Positions 10,472-22,358 of a stretch of DNA of 64,000 nt are shown one piece after another. This DNA is from Sorghum bicolor (Eukaryota > Streptophyta > Magnoliopsida > Poales > Poaceae). A program made the translations under genes and the position numbers. The stretch's first letter is position 1. Every line of letters begins with the position of its first letter. The stretch is from positions 56,358,629 through 56,422,628 of the forward strand of contig NC_012878.2 in NCBI RefSeq assembly GCF_000003195.3. The letters run 5' to 3'. Under the pieces are notes generated by a model. It did no database searches. It was not told the origin of the DNA and saw nothing but the letters and a program-made list of their open reading frames with translations.

Positions 10472-10575
10472 ACAGAGCAACAAAGGTTGTTATTGTGATG
10501 AAGGCAACTGGACCTGCTCCAGTTCTGGTTCCGGTTCCGATTATGGTTTTGGTTCCGGTTCCAGTTCTCATTTTG
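10472..10575 (+). repeat. Downstream block with GGTTCC tract, 3' of A1
   Basis: ACAGAGCAACAAAGG, then TTATTGTGATGAAGGCAACTGG and a GGTTCC-rich tract at 10516-10568. The same block follows B1 (13602), A2 (49201 and 49458) and B2 (52837). It lies about 190 bp after the A1 stop. It may be a 3' UTR element or a separate repeat family; see findings. Confidence 0.8.
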
Positions 10576-10960
10576 GAAGCGATGTTATTCTCATGATCGA
10601 AAAATGACACGCCCAACAGAACAATGTGAATTTATTTATTTATCCATCTATCTCAAAACTCAAATAGAAGGAGTAAAAATAGGCAGCGTAAATAGAAGGA
10701 CTGAAGGAGCAAATAAATTTGGTTAGCTAAAAGTGGTGACTGAATTTGCGAACGAAGTATTCGTTTCGATCTTACGATTTTAATCTCGATTAGTTGAGCT
10801 TACGAGCAGACCACGGTGGGCAGGGGCGAAGCCAGAAATTAAGATCAGAGGAGATAAATGTCAATAGGGGAAGCCATTTACGCTTTAGTTACCTGACAAT
10901 TTAGCTAAGTCATCAAGGAGCATTGGAAAGGCATCAAAGATAGTGGAGGCCAGAACCGGC
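10576..10960. other. No gene recognised
   Basis: AT-rich spacer between the A1 downstream block and the next conserved block. The stretch AGGGGCGAAGCCAGAAATTAA near 10822 resembles dispersed grass repeats. Nothing codes. Confidence 0.25.
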
Positions 10961-11048
10961 ACGAAATTTCATGGGGGGAGCTCATCAGTCATCACCATAT
11001 AGCGGTAACGGTTCCAGTTCCAGTTCCAGTTCCAACTCGGCTTCCGGC
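10961..11048. repeat. CGAAATTTCA block with GGTTCC tract
   Basis: CACGAAATTTCATGGGG followed by GAGCTCATCAGTCATCA and a hexamer tract at 11010-11048. The same block occurs at 8622 and 50358. Here it lies between A1 and B1; at 50358 it lies between A2 and B2, so it is part of the duplicated module. Confidence 0.75.
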
Positions 11049-11220
11049 ACCAACACGGTCATTGAAATTGAAATGGACCAATGGTTCCATCAGAGAACGT
11101 CGGACAGAGACAGCTAGAAGTATCCGAGCTGAAAGCGCAAAGCACATGCTGGTTGGCCTTCTTTCATGCTATGCCACGAAACATCAAAAGCTGACTACAA
11201 AGCACTCAGCCACAAGGATA

Positions 11221-11257
11221 CCGGTTCCGGTTCCTGGTTCGGTTCCAGTTCCTGGTT
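11221..11257. repeat. GGTTCC hexamer tract
   Basis: Several GGTTCC units with TGGTTC variants, between A1 and B1. The flanks do not match the promoter or downstream blocks. Confidence 0.8.
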
Positions 11258-12507
11258 GAAGCAGAGCGAGCCAGGTGAAGGTGAAAGCGACCTGATACCT
11301 CTCCGCACGGCACCACTGTTTTATTACCTGCTAGTCAATTCTTGCTCCTTTTTTTTTTTCTGTACTCGTATTTTATTCCTCTCTCTCTCTCTCTTTGGTC
11401 TCTTGAAGCTTTGTTGTTAAACTTGTAAGTTTGGTTTTTAATAAATCTCTGTAAGGGCCTCTAGTTTCGTTAAAAAAAACTTTTCCTGGACAATTTCACC
11501 TATAAAGCTTTGGCACGACTAGACGCCTTTATTTTGTCTAAACTGCAGTCTAGTAACTCTAGTTCGTGTACACTGTCTATAGACAATTTAAATGGCCTTT
11601 TAGCTCCGCTAATTGGTTAAATGATAGATGACCAAATTGTTTAGATGATGTCACATCTTCTTTATTATTATATTTTCAGACACATTCCACAACGAGAAAG
11701 GGCATTTTGTTATTCACCATCCCATCTACAAATCTCACTTCACTAACCATTGTTTGCTAGTAGCATTTCTTTAGGCTTCGTTTGGCATATATTTTTTTTC
11801 ACGAATTTCACAAGCCGTTTCAAGTTGTGTTTATGCCAAACATGTATTTTTGAAACATGCTCTCAGGAGGAATTAGTGTGAAATAAGGCTGAAAATAACT
11901 ACTTCTGCTAGCTAGCACTCGCTATGCTGGGCCTAGAGTGCGTCGAAGTCCGATTTGCCCTCGACAGGACATGAGTGCCGCAGTCGAGACGCACAGGTGT
12001 GCAGAGGCCGTCAGAGATCAAGGAAGAAGAAGATTGTGAGCATGTACATGCTGCGTTGTATTACTGTAATAATCGGATAAGAAAGAAGAAGAAATAGAAG
12101 AGGAGAAAAAAAAGAAAAAGAAAAAGAAAGAGAAGATCATTATAGTAATTTTTTAGTTTTCTTGTTTATCATGAGAAATTGTTTTGTCGAACACTATAAA
12201 AAATAAACTTTAGTTTAGTCGGTAGAGTTATTTTCGCTCCATCGGTAGAATTGCTCGTGGCCTGAAGGCAAAAAATCTGCTTCAGAATCACTTATGCCAA
12301 ATAGAGACTAGTAATTTGATAGAACCACACGTCTCTCCCGATCGTAGGAATTTGATAGGTTCATTTTCACCGGGGAAAAGAAACGGAGGAAGGAGAACGT
12401 TTAGAGAACCCGTGCCTCTGTCCAATATTTATGAAAACAAGTCGGTTGTGTTTTGTCTGAAAGAGCAAGCACACACATGCTCAGGATGTGCTTTGCTGGG
12501 CACAATG
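11258..12507. other. Intergenic spacer with low-complexity tracts
   Basis: No gene seen. Holds (CT)n at 11380-11398 and a purine-only GA/A tract at 12083-12137. Around 11775-11880 there is a MITE-like stretch with TTCGTTTGGCAT and an inverted ATGCCAAAC. Borders of the latter are unclear. Confidence 0.35.
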
Positions 12508-12692
12508 AACCTTTCATGCTGATGACAGCGTACGGTTGATATTGACACCGGCTATCCAGTTCCAGTTCCAGTTCCAGCTCCAGCTCCAGTTCCGGTACCG
12601 GTACCGGTTCTGTATATAGCTTTTAAAGATTGGGAAAACGCGCAGTTGGCGGTCAATGCAGGAGGGATAAGTCCATGATCATTCTCTATATA
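12508..12692 (+). promoter_or_regulatory. Promoter of small membrane gene B1
   Basis: In order: AACCTTTCATGCT (12508-12520); a GGTTCC/AGTTCC tract (12555-12611); the box TTTTAAAGATTGGGAAAACG with CGCG (12621-12655); and TATATA at 12687 followed by CGCAGGCA. The ATG lies 148 bp downstream. Box order matches B2 exactly, and A1/A2 apart from their second tract. Confidence 0.65.
12555..12611. repeat. GGTTCC/AGTTCC hexamer tract (B1 promoter)
   Basis: About nine hexamer units, mostly AGTTCC with AGCTCC variants, grading into GGTACC units at the right end. Confidence 0.9.
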
Positions 12693-12834
12693 CGCAGGCA
12701 AAGGCAACAACCCAAGACACACTCATCATCGGTGGAGTAGAAGAAGCTCGAAGCTCAATCTTGAACCTCTGCCATTCAACCAAACCAGCCATCTCTCTCT
12801 GTCTCACATACAGCACTTGACACTAGCAAGACAG

Positions 12835-13203
12835 ATGGACTCATCCCCAGCTGCACTCATGAGGGTCGTGAGCTCGATCGCCGGCGCCCTCCATAGCAGG
12901 ACGATGGTGCCGTCGGCGATGTTCTCCGCCGGCGTCGTCGAGGCGGTGGTGGCGCTCGCGTTCCTGGTCGCCAACACTCCTGAAGGTATCTTCTCCCACC
13001 ACGGCAAAGCACTTGCCGTCCTGTACTATATCATCCTTGTGGCCGGGGTCATCGTCGGCTCTGCGACAGCTTCTGCTTCTTTCTGGGTGGCACGCGATCT
13101 CGAAGGCCGGCATGCCACTGGCATGGCGCTTCTATGCGCGTGCACGTTCACTCTCATCCCTGTCATTGGGCTTCTCGTCAGCTTCTTCTTGCTCAAAAAG
13201 TAG
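12835..13203 (+). CDS. Small three-pass membrane protein B1, unknown function
   Basis: Single-exon gene of 122 residues in the same unrecognised family as A1. It begins MDSSPAALMRVV and keeps SRTMVPSAM, NTPEGIFSHHGK, VGSATASASFWVARDLEGRH and a C-terminal LLKK. Predicted hydrophobic segments are at about 27-46, 57-83 and 95-120. It resembles B2 (50905) more than A1, for example in VVSSIAGAL, FSAGVVEAVVALAFLVANTP and DLEGRHATGM, so A and B are two subfamilies. GC-rich third positions and an intact frame suggest a functional gene. A start at the ATG in CAGATGGAC is chosen because the same context starts B2; the upstream in-frame codons are not conserved. Confidence 0.82.
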   Translation: MDSSPAALMRVVSSIAGALHSRTMVPSAMFSAGVVEAVVALAFLVANTPEGIFSHHGKALAVLYYIILVAGVIVGSATASASFWVARDLEGRHATGMALLCACTFTLIPVIGLLVSFFLLKK

Positions 13204-13601
13204 CTTCTTCAGTTCAGACACCTTGTAATGTTGGGATTGTTGGAGTATCTCGTATGTATGCTTGTATGATTGTACCAGAGTTTAGCTGCGTTCGTTTTGG
13301 AAGCTGATATTCGAAGGTGTTTTTGCCAAATTTGTAGTGTCATCTGTAAGTAAGAGAAATGGTTGATCTCATCAGTCAAATTTTCAGTCAATTGTTCTGT
13401 CCAAAGAAAGAGTGATTTTTGTTATTGTGCTGTAATGATTTGTGTTTGTTCAAGGCAATGAGATTCTGGTGGCGCTGAGGTGGTGTATCCTGTGTTTGTA
13501 TATCTCTGCTACTTTGAATTATACGTCAAATAGAAAAGCCATTTGGTGTAACTTGGCTGGTCATTAGCTTGCTGTTTGCATCTGAATCCACATTAGCCGG
13601 A

Positions 13602-13690
13602 ACAGAGCAACAAGGCTATTGTGATGAAGATAACTGGGCGTACTCCGGTTCCAGTTCCGGTTCTGGTTCCCGTACCGGTTCCGGTTCCAG
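13602..13690 (+). repeat. Downstream block with GGTTCC tract, 3' of B1
   Basis: ACAGAGCAACAAGGCTATTG, then TGATGAAGATAACTGG and a GGTTCC tract at 13645-13690, about 400 bp after the B1 stop. The preceding CTGAATCCACATTAGCC is shared with the A2 block at 49201. Confidence 0.8.
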
Positions 13691-13865
13691 CTTTCTACGA
13701 TTAGTTTCAGAGAGTCTACTGAAGTCAACTTGCGGTAAAGATGGTTGCGCCGTGGACATCCTGATTTGTCTCCGATGCCTGCCCCGCTGCTTGACACATG
13801 TCACCTTTGCTAGCACGACATGTCATCTGCGTGCCTGGGGCTCTAAGCTGTTGACGCACACACCA

Positions 13866-14108
13866 AGCTTGATTAGTTCACCCCAAAAATTAATTTTTTT
13901 TTTCAAAATTTCCTGTCATACCGAATCTTGTGGCATATATATGGAGCATTAAATATAGACAAAAATAAAAACTAATTGCATAGTTTACACTATGAATCAC
14001 AGGATGAATCTAAGCCTAGTTACTCTATAATTGAATAATATTTGTCAAATAAAAATAAAAATGCTAAAATTCCAAAAATCAAAATGTTTTGGGAACTATA
14101 CAAGGCCC
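13866..14108. mobile_element. Decayed MITE of the GGCCTTGTTTAGTT family
   Basis: The left end is degenerate (CTTGATTAGTTCAC) and the right end keeps AACTATACAAGGCC. The interior matches the family. A further partial copy of the interior is seen around 14240-14310. Confidence 0.6.
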
Positions 14109-14697
14109 AAAGCGATAGAAGACAAGGACTGTAATAGATCGATGAACTTTATACAGGCTTGCAGCGACCTCGTAAAAACCCGGACATTCTGTTTCACGAC
14201 GCCGGACCATCCTGTTTCGTGGTCTGGTTTAGCTTTTTTTTTAAAAAAAATAATCACGATAGCACTTTCATTTGTATTTGACAAATATTATCTAATTATA
14301 GAGATTAAATTTCTTTGCTTTCATCTAAGAGCAATTCCACCGGATTGAGCAAGACCAATTATATTTCCCTATATGAAGCAATAAAAAAAACATGATCCTA
14401 TTTCGCTAAAGAATTCTCAATTCCTCGAAACCACACCTCTCCCCTTCAAACAAAAGAGAACAAGCAACATTCTTTTTCTCGATCTCCCTTTCTTTCTTTC
14501 TTTCTCTCTTTGCGGAGTTGTTCATCGCGTACGAGCACCACCGTACCTGCGTAGCTTGGTTGTCGCGATCAGAGTAGGTGAGCCGCACATTAAATTAGAC
14601 AAATTACATTAAATAATGAGTTAAGTTCTCATATTAAATTAAACAAATAAGTCAAGTTCTCGCATCAAATTAAACAGATTACAATATGTTAGACTAA

Positions 14698-15810
14698 GGC
14701 CCTGTTTAGTTTCTCACCATCCATCGCATCGAATCTCTGGACACATGCATAAAACATCAAATGTAGATAAAAAAATAAGGCAGAATAGCCATTTTAGTCC
14801 CTCAACTATTACTCGAGGCTCAATTTCGTCCTTTAACTTTCAAAACGTCCATTTTAGTCCTCAAACTCTACTATTAGACTCAATTTCATCCTAGAACTAT
14901 GAACATGATCGTTTTAGTCCTCAAACTTAGTATTTTGAGCTCAGTTTCATTTAAAAACTATCAAAGTGTATTTTATTCTGTGAACTTTTATTTTTAACTC
15001 AACTTTATCTATGTTGTACGTGGAATGTTGCACTACTGCACATGATTAGCTCCACACCACCAGCGATTGAAGATAGAAAAATAATATTTATCTAAAAACT
15101 CTTTCATGTCCATTAATAATTCCAAGCTGTTATGTTTAGCATTACCTTATACTTGTACCATTTATATGTATCCAACCAAATTGATATTTGTGGAAAGAAC
15201 TATAGTTACATCAAACACTATTTATTCTTCAAGAATACATGGATATATTGAAATAATAGCAAATCTATAATTTTGATAATTTATGGATGAAGTTTTGTCT
15301 AAAATATAATGTTTTCTTTTTTAATAGACAAATTTGAGTTGAAAATAAAAGTTAAATGCACTTTAATAGTTTATGGATGAAATTGAGCTTAAAATGCAAA
15401 GTTTAAGGACTGAAACAATCATCTTCATAGTTGTAGGATGAAATTGAGCCTAAAACTAAATTTTGAGGACCTAAATGGCCATTTTAATAGTTTAGGGATG
15501 AAACCGAGCCTCGAATAATAGTTGAGGGACCAAAATGGTTATTGGGCCAAAAAATAAACTAATTACACAGTATGGTTAAAAATCACGAGACGAATCTTTT
15601 AAGCCTAGTTAGTCTATGATTAGGCTTAAGTGCTACAGTAACCCACATGTGCTAATAACAAATTAATTATGCTTAATAGATTTGTCTTGCAGTTATCAGA
15701 CGAGCTATGTAATTTGTTTTTTTATTAGTTTCTAAAAACCCCTCCCGACATCCTTCCGACACATCTGATGTGACATGAAAAAAATTTTCATCTCCAATCT
15801 AAACAGAGCC
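14698..15810. mobile_element. MITE of the GGCCTTGTTTAGTT family, split by a nested element
   Basis: The left part 14698-14778 begins GGCCCTGTTTAGTTTC. The right part 15549-15810 ends ATCTAAACAGAGCC. TAA is repeated at both borders (14695-14697, 15811-15813). The middle is occupied by the foldback element at 14779-15548. Confidence 0.7.
14779..15548. mobile_element. MULE-like foldback element with 9-bp target duplication
   Basis: A 770-bp element flanked by the 9-bp direct repeat AAAAAATAA (14770-14778, 15549-15557). Its ends are long inverted repeats (GGCAGAATAGCCATTTTAG against GGCCCAATAACCATTTTGG) extending for well over 150 bp. Repeated CTCAATTTCRTCC and TTTTAGTCCTCAAACT motifs lie in the arms. 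It has no transposase. A 9-bp duplication with long TIRs is the signature of Mutator-like elements. It is inserted inside an older MITE. Confidence 0.75.
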
Positions 15811-15958
15811 TAATAAAATGCACCACCTAGATAGTTGCCATATTAAATTAGATAAACTATAATATTTAGGACTAACATGCATCCACTTGAATAATTGTTG
15901 TACGGTGAGTGAAATTTTCTCTTTCTCTTGTACTAGGTTTTTAAAATAGCGTCGCTGA

Positions 15959-18900
15959 CAAGTGGACCTAAGTCGAATCTGACCGGTGAAAACTCCTACC
16001 CTTCCGTTGGGCATTCGCCCACAGCCGTGCTGCCCTGCCGCCACCCCGCCCCACCGTGTTCCGTGAACCAGCGCCAGCCCAGGGCAGGGCTGCTGTGCCT
16101 GTCCCGCTCGGCCGCTCCCCCGCCGCCCGCACCTCGCCGCCTGGCCCCTCGCGCTCCTGCTATCGTGTCACCACCGCTGCCACCTGCCCTGGGCCTGCGA
16201 GATGGCTCTCCGGTTTTCGCATGTCGCAGCCCAACTAGATCGGTGCTCCTGACTTCGATCGGTGAGTCAGTTTTGTGCGTCGGCGTCGCCTAGGCCGGTG
16301 CTGGTTCTGTGCAGCTTGTGCAGTAGCGGAGGTGGATTAAGCGCCGGGAAAGGGCGTGCTGCAAAATCCCCTCCTATTTCTGAAAGTACATTGAGATATA
16401 AGGAATTGATTCAGGGCTTTTGGCGGTTTCTTTGTTGAACTATTTGCAATAGCATTTGAATAATGATAGCTTATTAAAGAAATTTCTTAGTAGATATACT
16501 GATTTGGCTCTAGCGTATGTTTGGGTCCGTAATCTGCAGAGTCTCGCCCTCTTCCTGAAAGCGAGCATGAGCAGTGCAATCTGCACAACTGATCTGCTCT
16601 CACATAGCTAATCATCTAGGATGTTTCTGCTATAAGCTTGTATACACATAGTATTAGGATAGTAATTTGTTTTATGGAATCAAATTCCACAGTTTTGCAA
16701 CTACCCCTCGGTTTCACCACAGGCTACATGGGCCGTTAATCTGAATTCTGAACCTAGTCTAGCTCCGGCACTGCCCTCCACTTCCCCTGTTCCCCATGTG
16801 CACACGCACCTTCTCTTTCTTTTAGCGTTTTTTTTCCTAAGAAAACTATTTACCCGGCATTACCTCTATTATCAAGATTGACATAATTGTTGATCATGTA
16901 CCACACATGCCTGTATTTTTTTTAAAAAAAAACCATGAAGGTTTTTTTACTTTGATTTTGTTTTTGTTTCCAAGTAGATAATAACAGGGGACATGCTTCT
17001 CAACTCAGCTGTGCTCTAATCATAAATAATCTCTTAGGGATAAAATTATTCTGCATGGCAATCAAGTCCATATCTTTATGGACCAAGCAAATGACCACAT
17101 GGAGGTAGGATTATTCCTTTTTTTTAAAAAAAACACTTTTCATCCCTGCCTGGTCTGCTTTTATCTATTCTCTTTCCTTGACCCAAGTCATTCAGAAAGG
17201 GGTTTTGGCTATCATCACATGTTGTATGTATTTGGAGTTAGCTTTTTATGTAAATTCCTGCAATGATATTCTCCCAAATGAAATTGGCTAAGAATAAATG
17301 TGCCATCTCCATGGTGGATATAGAAAATCAGAATAAACAGGTTGTATAGATTCACTTGTTGACTCCTGTTGCCTGTAGCTTCACTGTTGTTTCAATTTAG
17401 GAGTGCCTTCTATTGCTTAATAGTTTTTGTTAATACTATGTTTTCACATGCCAAAAGAATTGACTAGAAACATCATGTACAAATACATTTGGAATTGAAT
17501 GCCATAGGTTTTTCAAAATACTAAGCGTGGTCCTAAATGCCTGTGTTTAATTGGAAACCTGTCATTCTCTACATTTTCACCAAATAAGGTTAATCTTTGT
17601 GTTCATAGCGCACCTACATTGCTTTACACGGTGTATCTTATTTAGGCATTCAACACAATATATATTTCCTCTTCCCCTTTGAGCTATCACTGCAAACTTC
17701 TGTTTTTTTTCTTGATTGATGTGTGTATGCCTCAGTCACATGTGTATTCTATATTGCAACAATTTCCTGTTGTTGCTGTTTGGGATGCATGGGCAATCTC
17801 GCATGCTATGCCAGTTCAATAAAAACAGTGCTCATGACTAATTTTTCCTTTTGTTGTTATTTTGTATTCTTACAGAATAGGTTGTATCCGTACTTGCACC
17901 TTCAATTCATCTGCATCATTACAGCCATAGATATTTTATCTTGATATATTTTGGCATCTTCTTTTGACTCTCTAATACTAGGTGTTTGATGATTTGCTTA
18001 TTTTGCACTTATATAACATTATATGACTGACTAAATTTACTATTTAGCTACTGCATGCAGCATGGCAATGAGGATCTATGGGCTTTGAACTACTCAGCTT
18101 TCTAATTAATTTTGTTATTGCTGCTTTTCCAATCTGCCTTTGCTCCTGATCTTGGTGAAGACATTGCTTCCTGATATAGGTGTTGGCCAGGTAACACACA
18201 CAAGTGGAGAATTTTGGATCTGCCAGAGGGCAGCTTGGCCATAGGCTGCTTCTTGCATTATATAGCAAAAGCTTACTTGGTTTCCAAGGAAAATAGTTCA
18301 ACCATTACAGCATATTCTAGTGCATAAAGTAGATGCTACCTAGATGCTAAAGCATCAGCTGTAAACAACATTACAATGAATAGTAAATTGCTAGATAGAT
18401 AACTAGATATATTGAGGAATCAGCACTAGGCTTAACCCTCAATAGGTACATCCAGAAAACCTACTGCATTCAGAATGCTGCTTCTCTGTTTTCTGTAGAT
18501 GTACTACTGTTGTTCCTTCAAGCAGTTGTCCTTGGTTATGCTGCATATTCTTTATGATGCAAATTACTGGAGAAATTAGTAACTGTGTATGGTTCAACTG
18601 TCATTTCACTGTTCTCATGACTTCTTTGGTTTCCTCAGTATTTGTTCATGTTGTTTTATGCTGCAATGATGGCAGATTGGACAAGAAAAAGCATCTGTGC
18701 CTATGCACACTAGATGAGAAATACACTGAAATACAACATGTTTTTACACTATCATGCACTGGCTGAAATTGTTTACATGGTTGGTCTGCGGTTACACATT
18801 ACTTATATTACTTATAACATCATGAGAGTATCGCTGGATGAGAAGCATGAGCTTTGCAGTTTGTTCATCTTATCTCTATTTTTTCTTTTATGAATATTTT

Positions 18901-19560
18901 GCATGAACTGGTCCACCACACCGGCAACAGTCATGCATAGTTTATGCACTTGGATAAATAATCTGCCTTGCCTTAGTCTTTCACTGTAGTCCATCAATCA
19001 GAAATTGTTCTAATTAGATATAAAAAATTTGAATGATAAAAACATTAGTTTTGCTAGCAGTCAAGAAAATGCCTTTGCCACATCGTTAATTACAAAAGGT
19101 CACTGCAATTTAATTGCGAGATAGCCTTACAAAAGGTTACTGCAATTTAATTGCGAGATAGCCTTCTATGCTGTAACAAAATGACAAGGAGCTCAGATAA
19201 ACAAATGGGATGACGAGACATCAACAAATGTATGGTTCCACATTATAAACAATTAGTTAAATATGCATATAGCTTAGAGTTATTAAGATACTTGCCACAA
19301 AATGATGGACTGTTTTAGTGATTTGCACATATCTTCTAAGAGAAGAGTTACATCAAGATGAAACCATTTCAGAAGAATTTGATTTTGTTTTTTACATGTT
19401 CAGTAAAGTAGCTATTACCCTCTCTTGCTATTTTATAGTCATTGTCATCTATTGTTATTTTCGAGCTTAACTTTGGCTGATATTAACCAATATAACGGTT
19501 TGTCTTTTTTTACCATGTGGTTTCAGGAACAGACTAACAGTGCTCCATCACTATGAACTT
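15959..19560 (+). other. GC-rich island followed by intron-like sequence, unidentified transcript?
   Basis: From about 15959 to 16330 the DNA turns very C-rich, like a grass promoter or first exon, with a good donor (CGATCGGTGAGTCAG) near 16262. After it come about 3.2 kb of T-rich, intron-like sequence and scattered exon-like patches, for example around 17030-17086 and 18645-18766, the latter after a TTTCCTCAG acceptor. A last acceptor-like TTTCAGGAACAG lies at 19523. No long reading frame links these parts and no family is recognisable. It could be a non-coding transcript, a decayed gene or captured gene pieces. Confidence 0.25.
19091..19164. repeat. Near-perfect 37-bp tandem duplication
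   Basis: The unit TACAAAAGGTCACTGCAATT... at 19091 is repeated with a single change directly after it. A local duplication in non-coding sequence. Confidence 0.85.
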
Positions 19561-19599
19561 CCCTAATGTAAGCTTGCCTTGGGACATAATGAGTAGCTA

Positions 19600-21640
19600 C
19601 AGCTTGAAGGACCGAAAACGACGACCAACCGGGGGGGGAGGGGGTCAAATTTCTTTCAAAATAGTTGGCCATTGTTCCAAGATCAAAGCCTAAAAGCAAC
19701 TCACACTCGAGCGGAACACAAGAGTGTGAGATACACGAGCTAACAAGTAGCTAGATACATCAAGCGAAGTCTTAGGCACACCAGAGAACACTCAAACACA
19801 GAATAGATCGAACCCTTTGAGAGTGAGGTGAAAAAGCTTTCTCTGATAGTCTCAGACTGACCGTGGTACAAGCACTGGACTGTCCGTGGTACAAGCACCG
19901 GACTGTCCGAGATTGAGGGTTGGACTGTCTGATGTTCAACTCCTAGAAAGCGGCGGACTGCCTGTGGTCAGGCCCGGACTATCTGTAGGTCAAAACACAA
20001 AAACCACACCGCAAGAAACTAGTTCTGTCTGCTGAGAAACATGAACCACGCACTGTCTGGGTTTTGGGGCGGACTGTCCGGCATTCAAAATAGCGAAAAA
20101 CGAAGTTGGAAACATGTTCTGGATGCAGAACACGCAGGATTGACGGACTGTCCGTGATCCAAGCCTGTCTGTGATCGGGCACCCGAAGGGGCTGCCGTTT
20201 GCGATACAAACAGTAACGGCAGACTATCCTCGGTCTAGGGGCGGACTGTCCGCAGGTCAAGAAATCAGCGCGAACAAAGTCACCCGGTTGAAGAAAAATC
20301 TTGATTTGTGGCTAAATCAAAACCAATTGCCACCAAATTTTAACCACATGGTCACAAGGCAATAGGTGAGCTACCTCTAAGAGATCATTGCCCAATTTGA
20401 AGTCAATCAATGAAAAATTGGATGAACACGAAAAGCACCGATTTTTCTCCCCGAAAGCTTGATTCGCCCCGATCTATGAACTCGTGTGGAATTGGTTGAT
20501 TTTCTTTAGTGGAAAGGCTCAACTCATGTCATTGCTCAAGCCAATGCAAAAAGAACGAATCAAATTGGTCTCAAAATGACGAATCAAGGCAAGAACGAGA
20601 GGGGGAAACAAGAACGCGATTCACAAAAGCATCTCACAAAATTAAATCTCGGGGGACACAAGGAGGTTAAGGCCTCCATCCTCGTAGCAAATCTCAATGC
20701 TTACATAAATTTTTGGATCTATGGACCTCTCCCACTCAAGAAGACTAGAGGTAGGGAAAAACCTAAGTGGATGGTGGCCCACTCAAAAAGACTAGAGGTA
20801 AGGAAAAACCTAAGTGGATGGTGAAAAATAGGAAATAAAAGACATGAGATGGGTTTGGGGCTCCCATCTCTTATTTATAGGACTATTACACATTTCCCAT
20901 TTTAGAGTGAACTAGTTAGCCACAGGGGCATTCTAATCCAATTCGATATAGTTTTCATGCGACGGCCACAACGCCTCTCATAAGGTAGCTTCGCCTCGAC
21001 GCGAGCTCCTTGATGCCGCCACATGCCGTCTGTTCCTCCTCGGAACATCGGCCTAGGTTTTGAGGTCCAAACCCGCGAAACCCGCCGCAAGTAGCATACT
21101 CCATACGCGTCTCTTGCCACTCGACATGTGTCACCGCCGTCTTCGACCGGCTGCCCGCCAAGTCTTCCCGAGAATCGCTCGACTCGCATGTCTGTCGTCT
21201 TGACTTGGTCAACACGGTCACTCTCATGTACACTTACGCTTATCGATGTCCTAGGTGTCAGCCACCACGGCTGATCACCCGACCTCCTGGTCCGTCAGTC
21301 CAATCCTCACGTCCGTCCTTCACCGCTCCGGGTCCATCAGCATGACATGTCTCTACTTGACAGTTGACATTCACCTCGCCATCGACCACCGCCTCCGAGC
21401 TCCATACCTACATACCATAAGCCAATAGACATGTCGCACGACTCAACTCACGTCAATAGTTAGTCACCAACTCAACCTATTTCGTGGATCACGTTGACAA
21501 TCACTCATTATAAATCGAACCATAAGGACACATTTCAATCTTATGTTCCCACAACTGTCGTAGCCTAGTAACACGTACACAGAGGTTTGGAGACGATTCC
21601 CCTGGTGTACTCAAATTTATAGGAACAGGAAGGCCATCGA
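19600..21640. mobile_element. Transposon-derived sequence with GGACTGTCCG repeats
   Basis: From the run ACCGGGGGGGGAGGGGG at about 19628 onward the sequence is repetitive. About eleven copies or variants of GGACTGTCCG lie between 19850 and 20260. They are followed by about 1.3 kb of non-coding sequence with no matching inverted end found. GGACTGTCC-type clusters occur in grass transposon termini and LTRs, but I could not find the ends or a target duplication, so the class (CACTA or LTR element) is open. Confidence 0.4.
20733..20822. repeat. Tandem duplication of about 47 bp
   Basis: A unit containing AGACTAGAGGTAGGGAAAAA and CCTAAGTGGATGGTG occurs twice back to back with few differences. Confidence 0.85.
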
Positions 21641-22358
21641 ACTCGTTGATTCTCATTTATATACTGAAATGCATTCTTGCCACTTTAGTTATTCTGCAAT
21701 TGCTCAATTCCTTCGATGAACTGAAAAAGGGACGTAGCCACAACGAAGACACTAAGAAATGCATGGTTCCACATTAGGAACGATTAAGCATCTGAATCAT
21801 TAACATATTTGCCACAAAATATGTTTTTAAGAGTATTTTACAGTTGCACTGGGATAGTGATCTCCACCTAATACCTACTAGTATAATGCCGTGCTAACGT
21901 TACAGTTTAATTTTGGGATGTTTCTAAAAACAATAATTATAGTTTGGAAATATTTTTTCATGTAGCAAGGCGTAATAGAGCTATTTGTCGTATTATGAGC
22001 ATCTATGTTACATTTTGTCTAATTCTTTAATCATGTATTGGACATCTTCAGGAATGTTGTCGAAACATTCGTTTGCTTTGGTCACTAAAATGTCCGCCAA
22101 AAATTCCATCCTCTCCGATACCAGCTTTACAGACATTCTCCTCTCGTTCTTTCCCATCTCATCTCATGTCAACGACAGCAACACACAGTGTCCAGTCAGT
22201 GACTGTCAACGCTACCATGCATTTTACACCCTTTTACCAGGGTTTTTTTTTTCTCTTTTACGTACACATTTGGAGTAAGTACTGTAACTAAGAAGAGTCT
22301 GAATGGCACAACGAAACAAAATGAATGAAATCTATAACCCTTCCCCCGTCGCACGCTG
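21641..22358. other. No gene recognised
   Basis: AT-rich spacer upstream (plus-strand sense) of the oxidase pseudogene; part of it may be that gene's 3' flank. Nothing else is seen. Confidence 0.3.

Noticed and set aside
16027..16293. Proline-rich frame in the GC island
   Set aside because: C-rich composition gives Pro/Arg frames on any phase; no conserved feature. Described as a possible non-coding exon instead.
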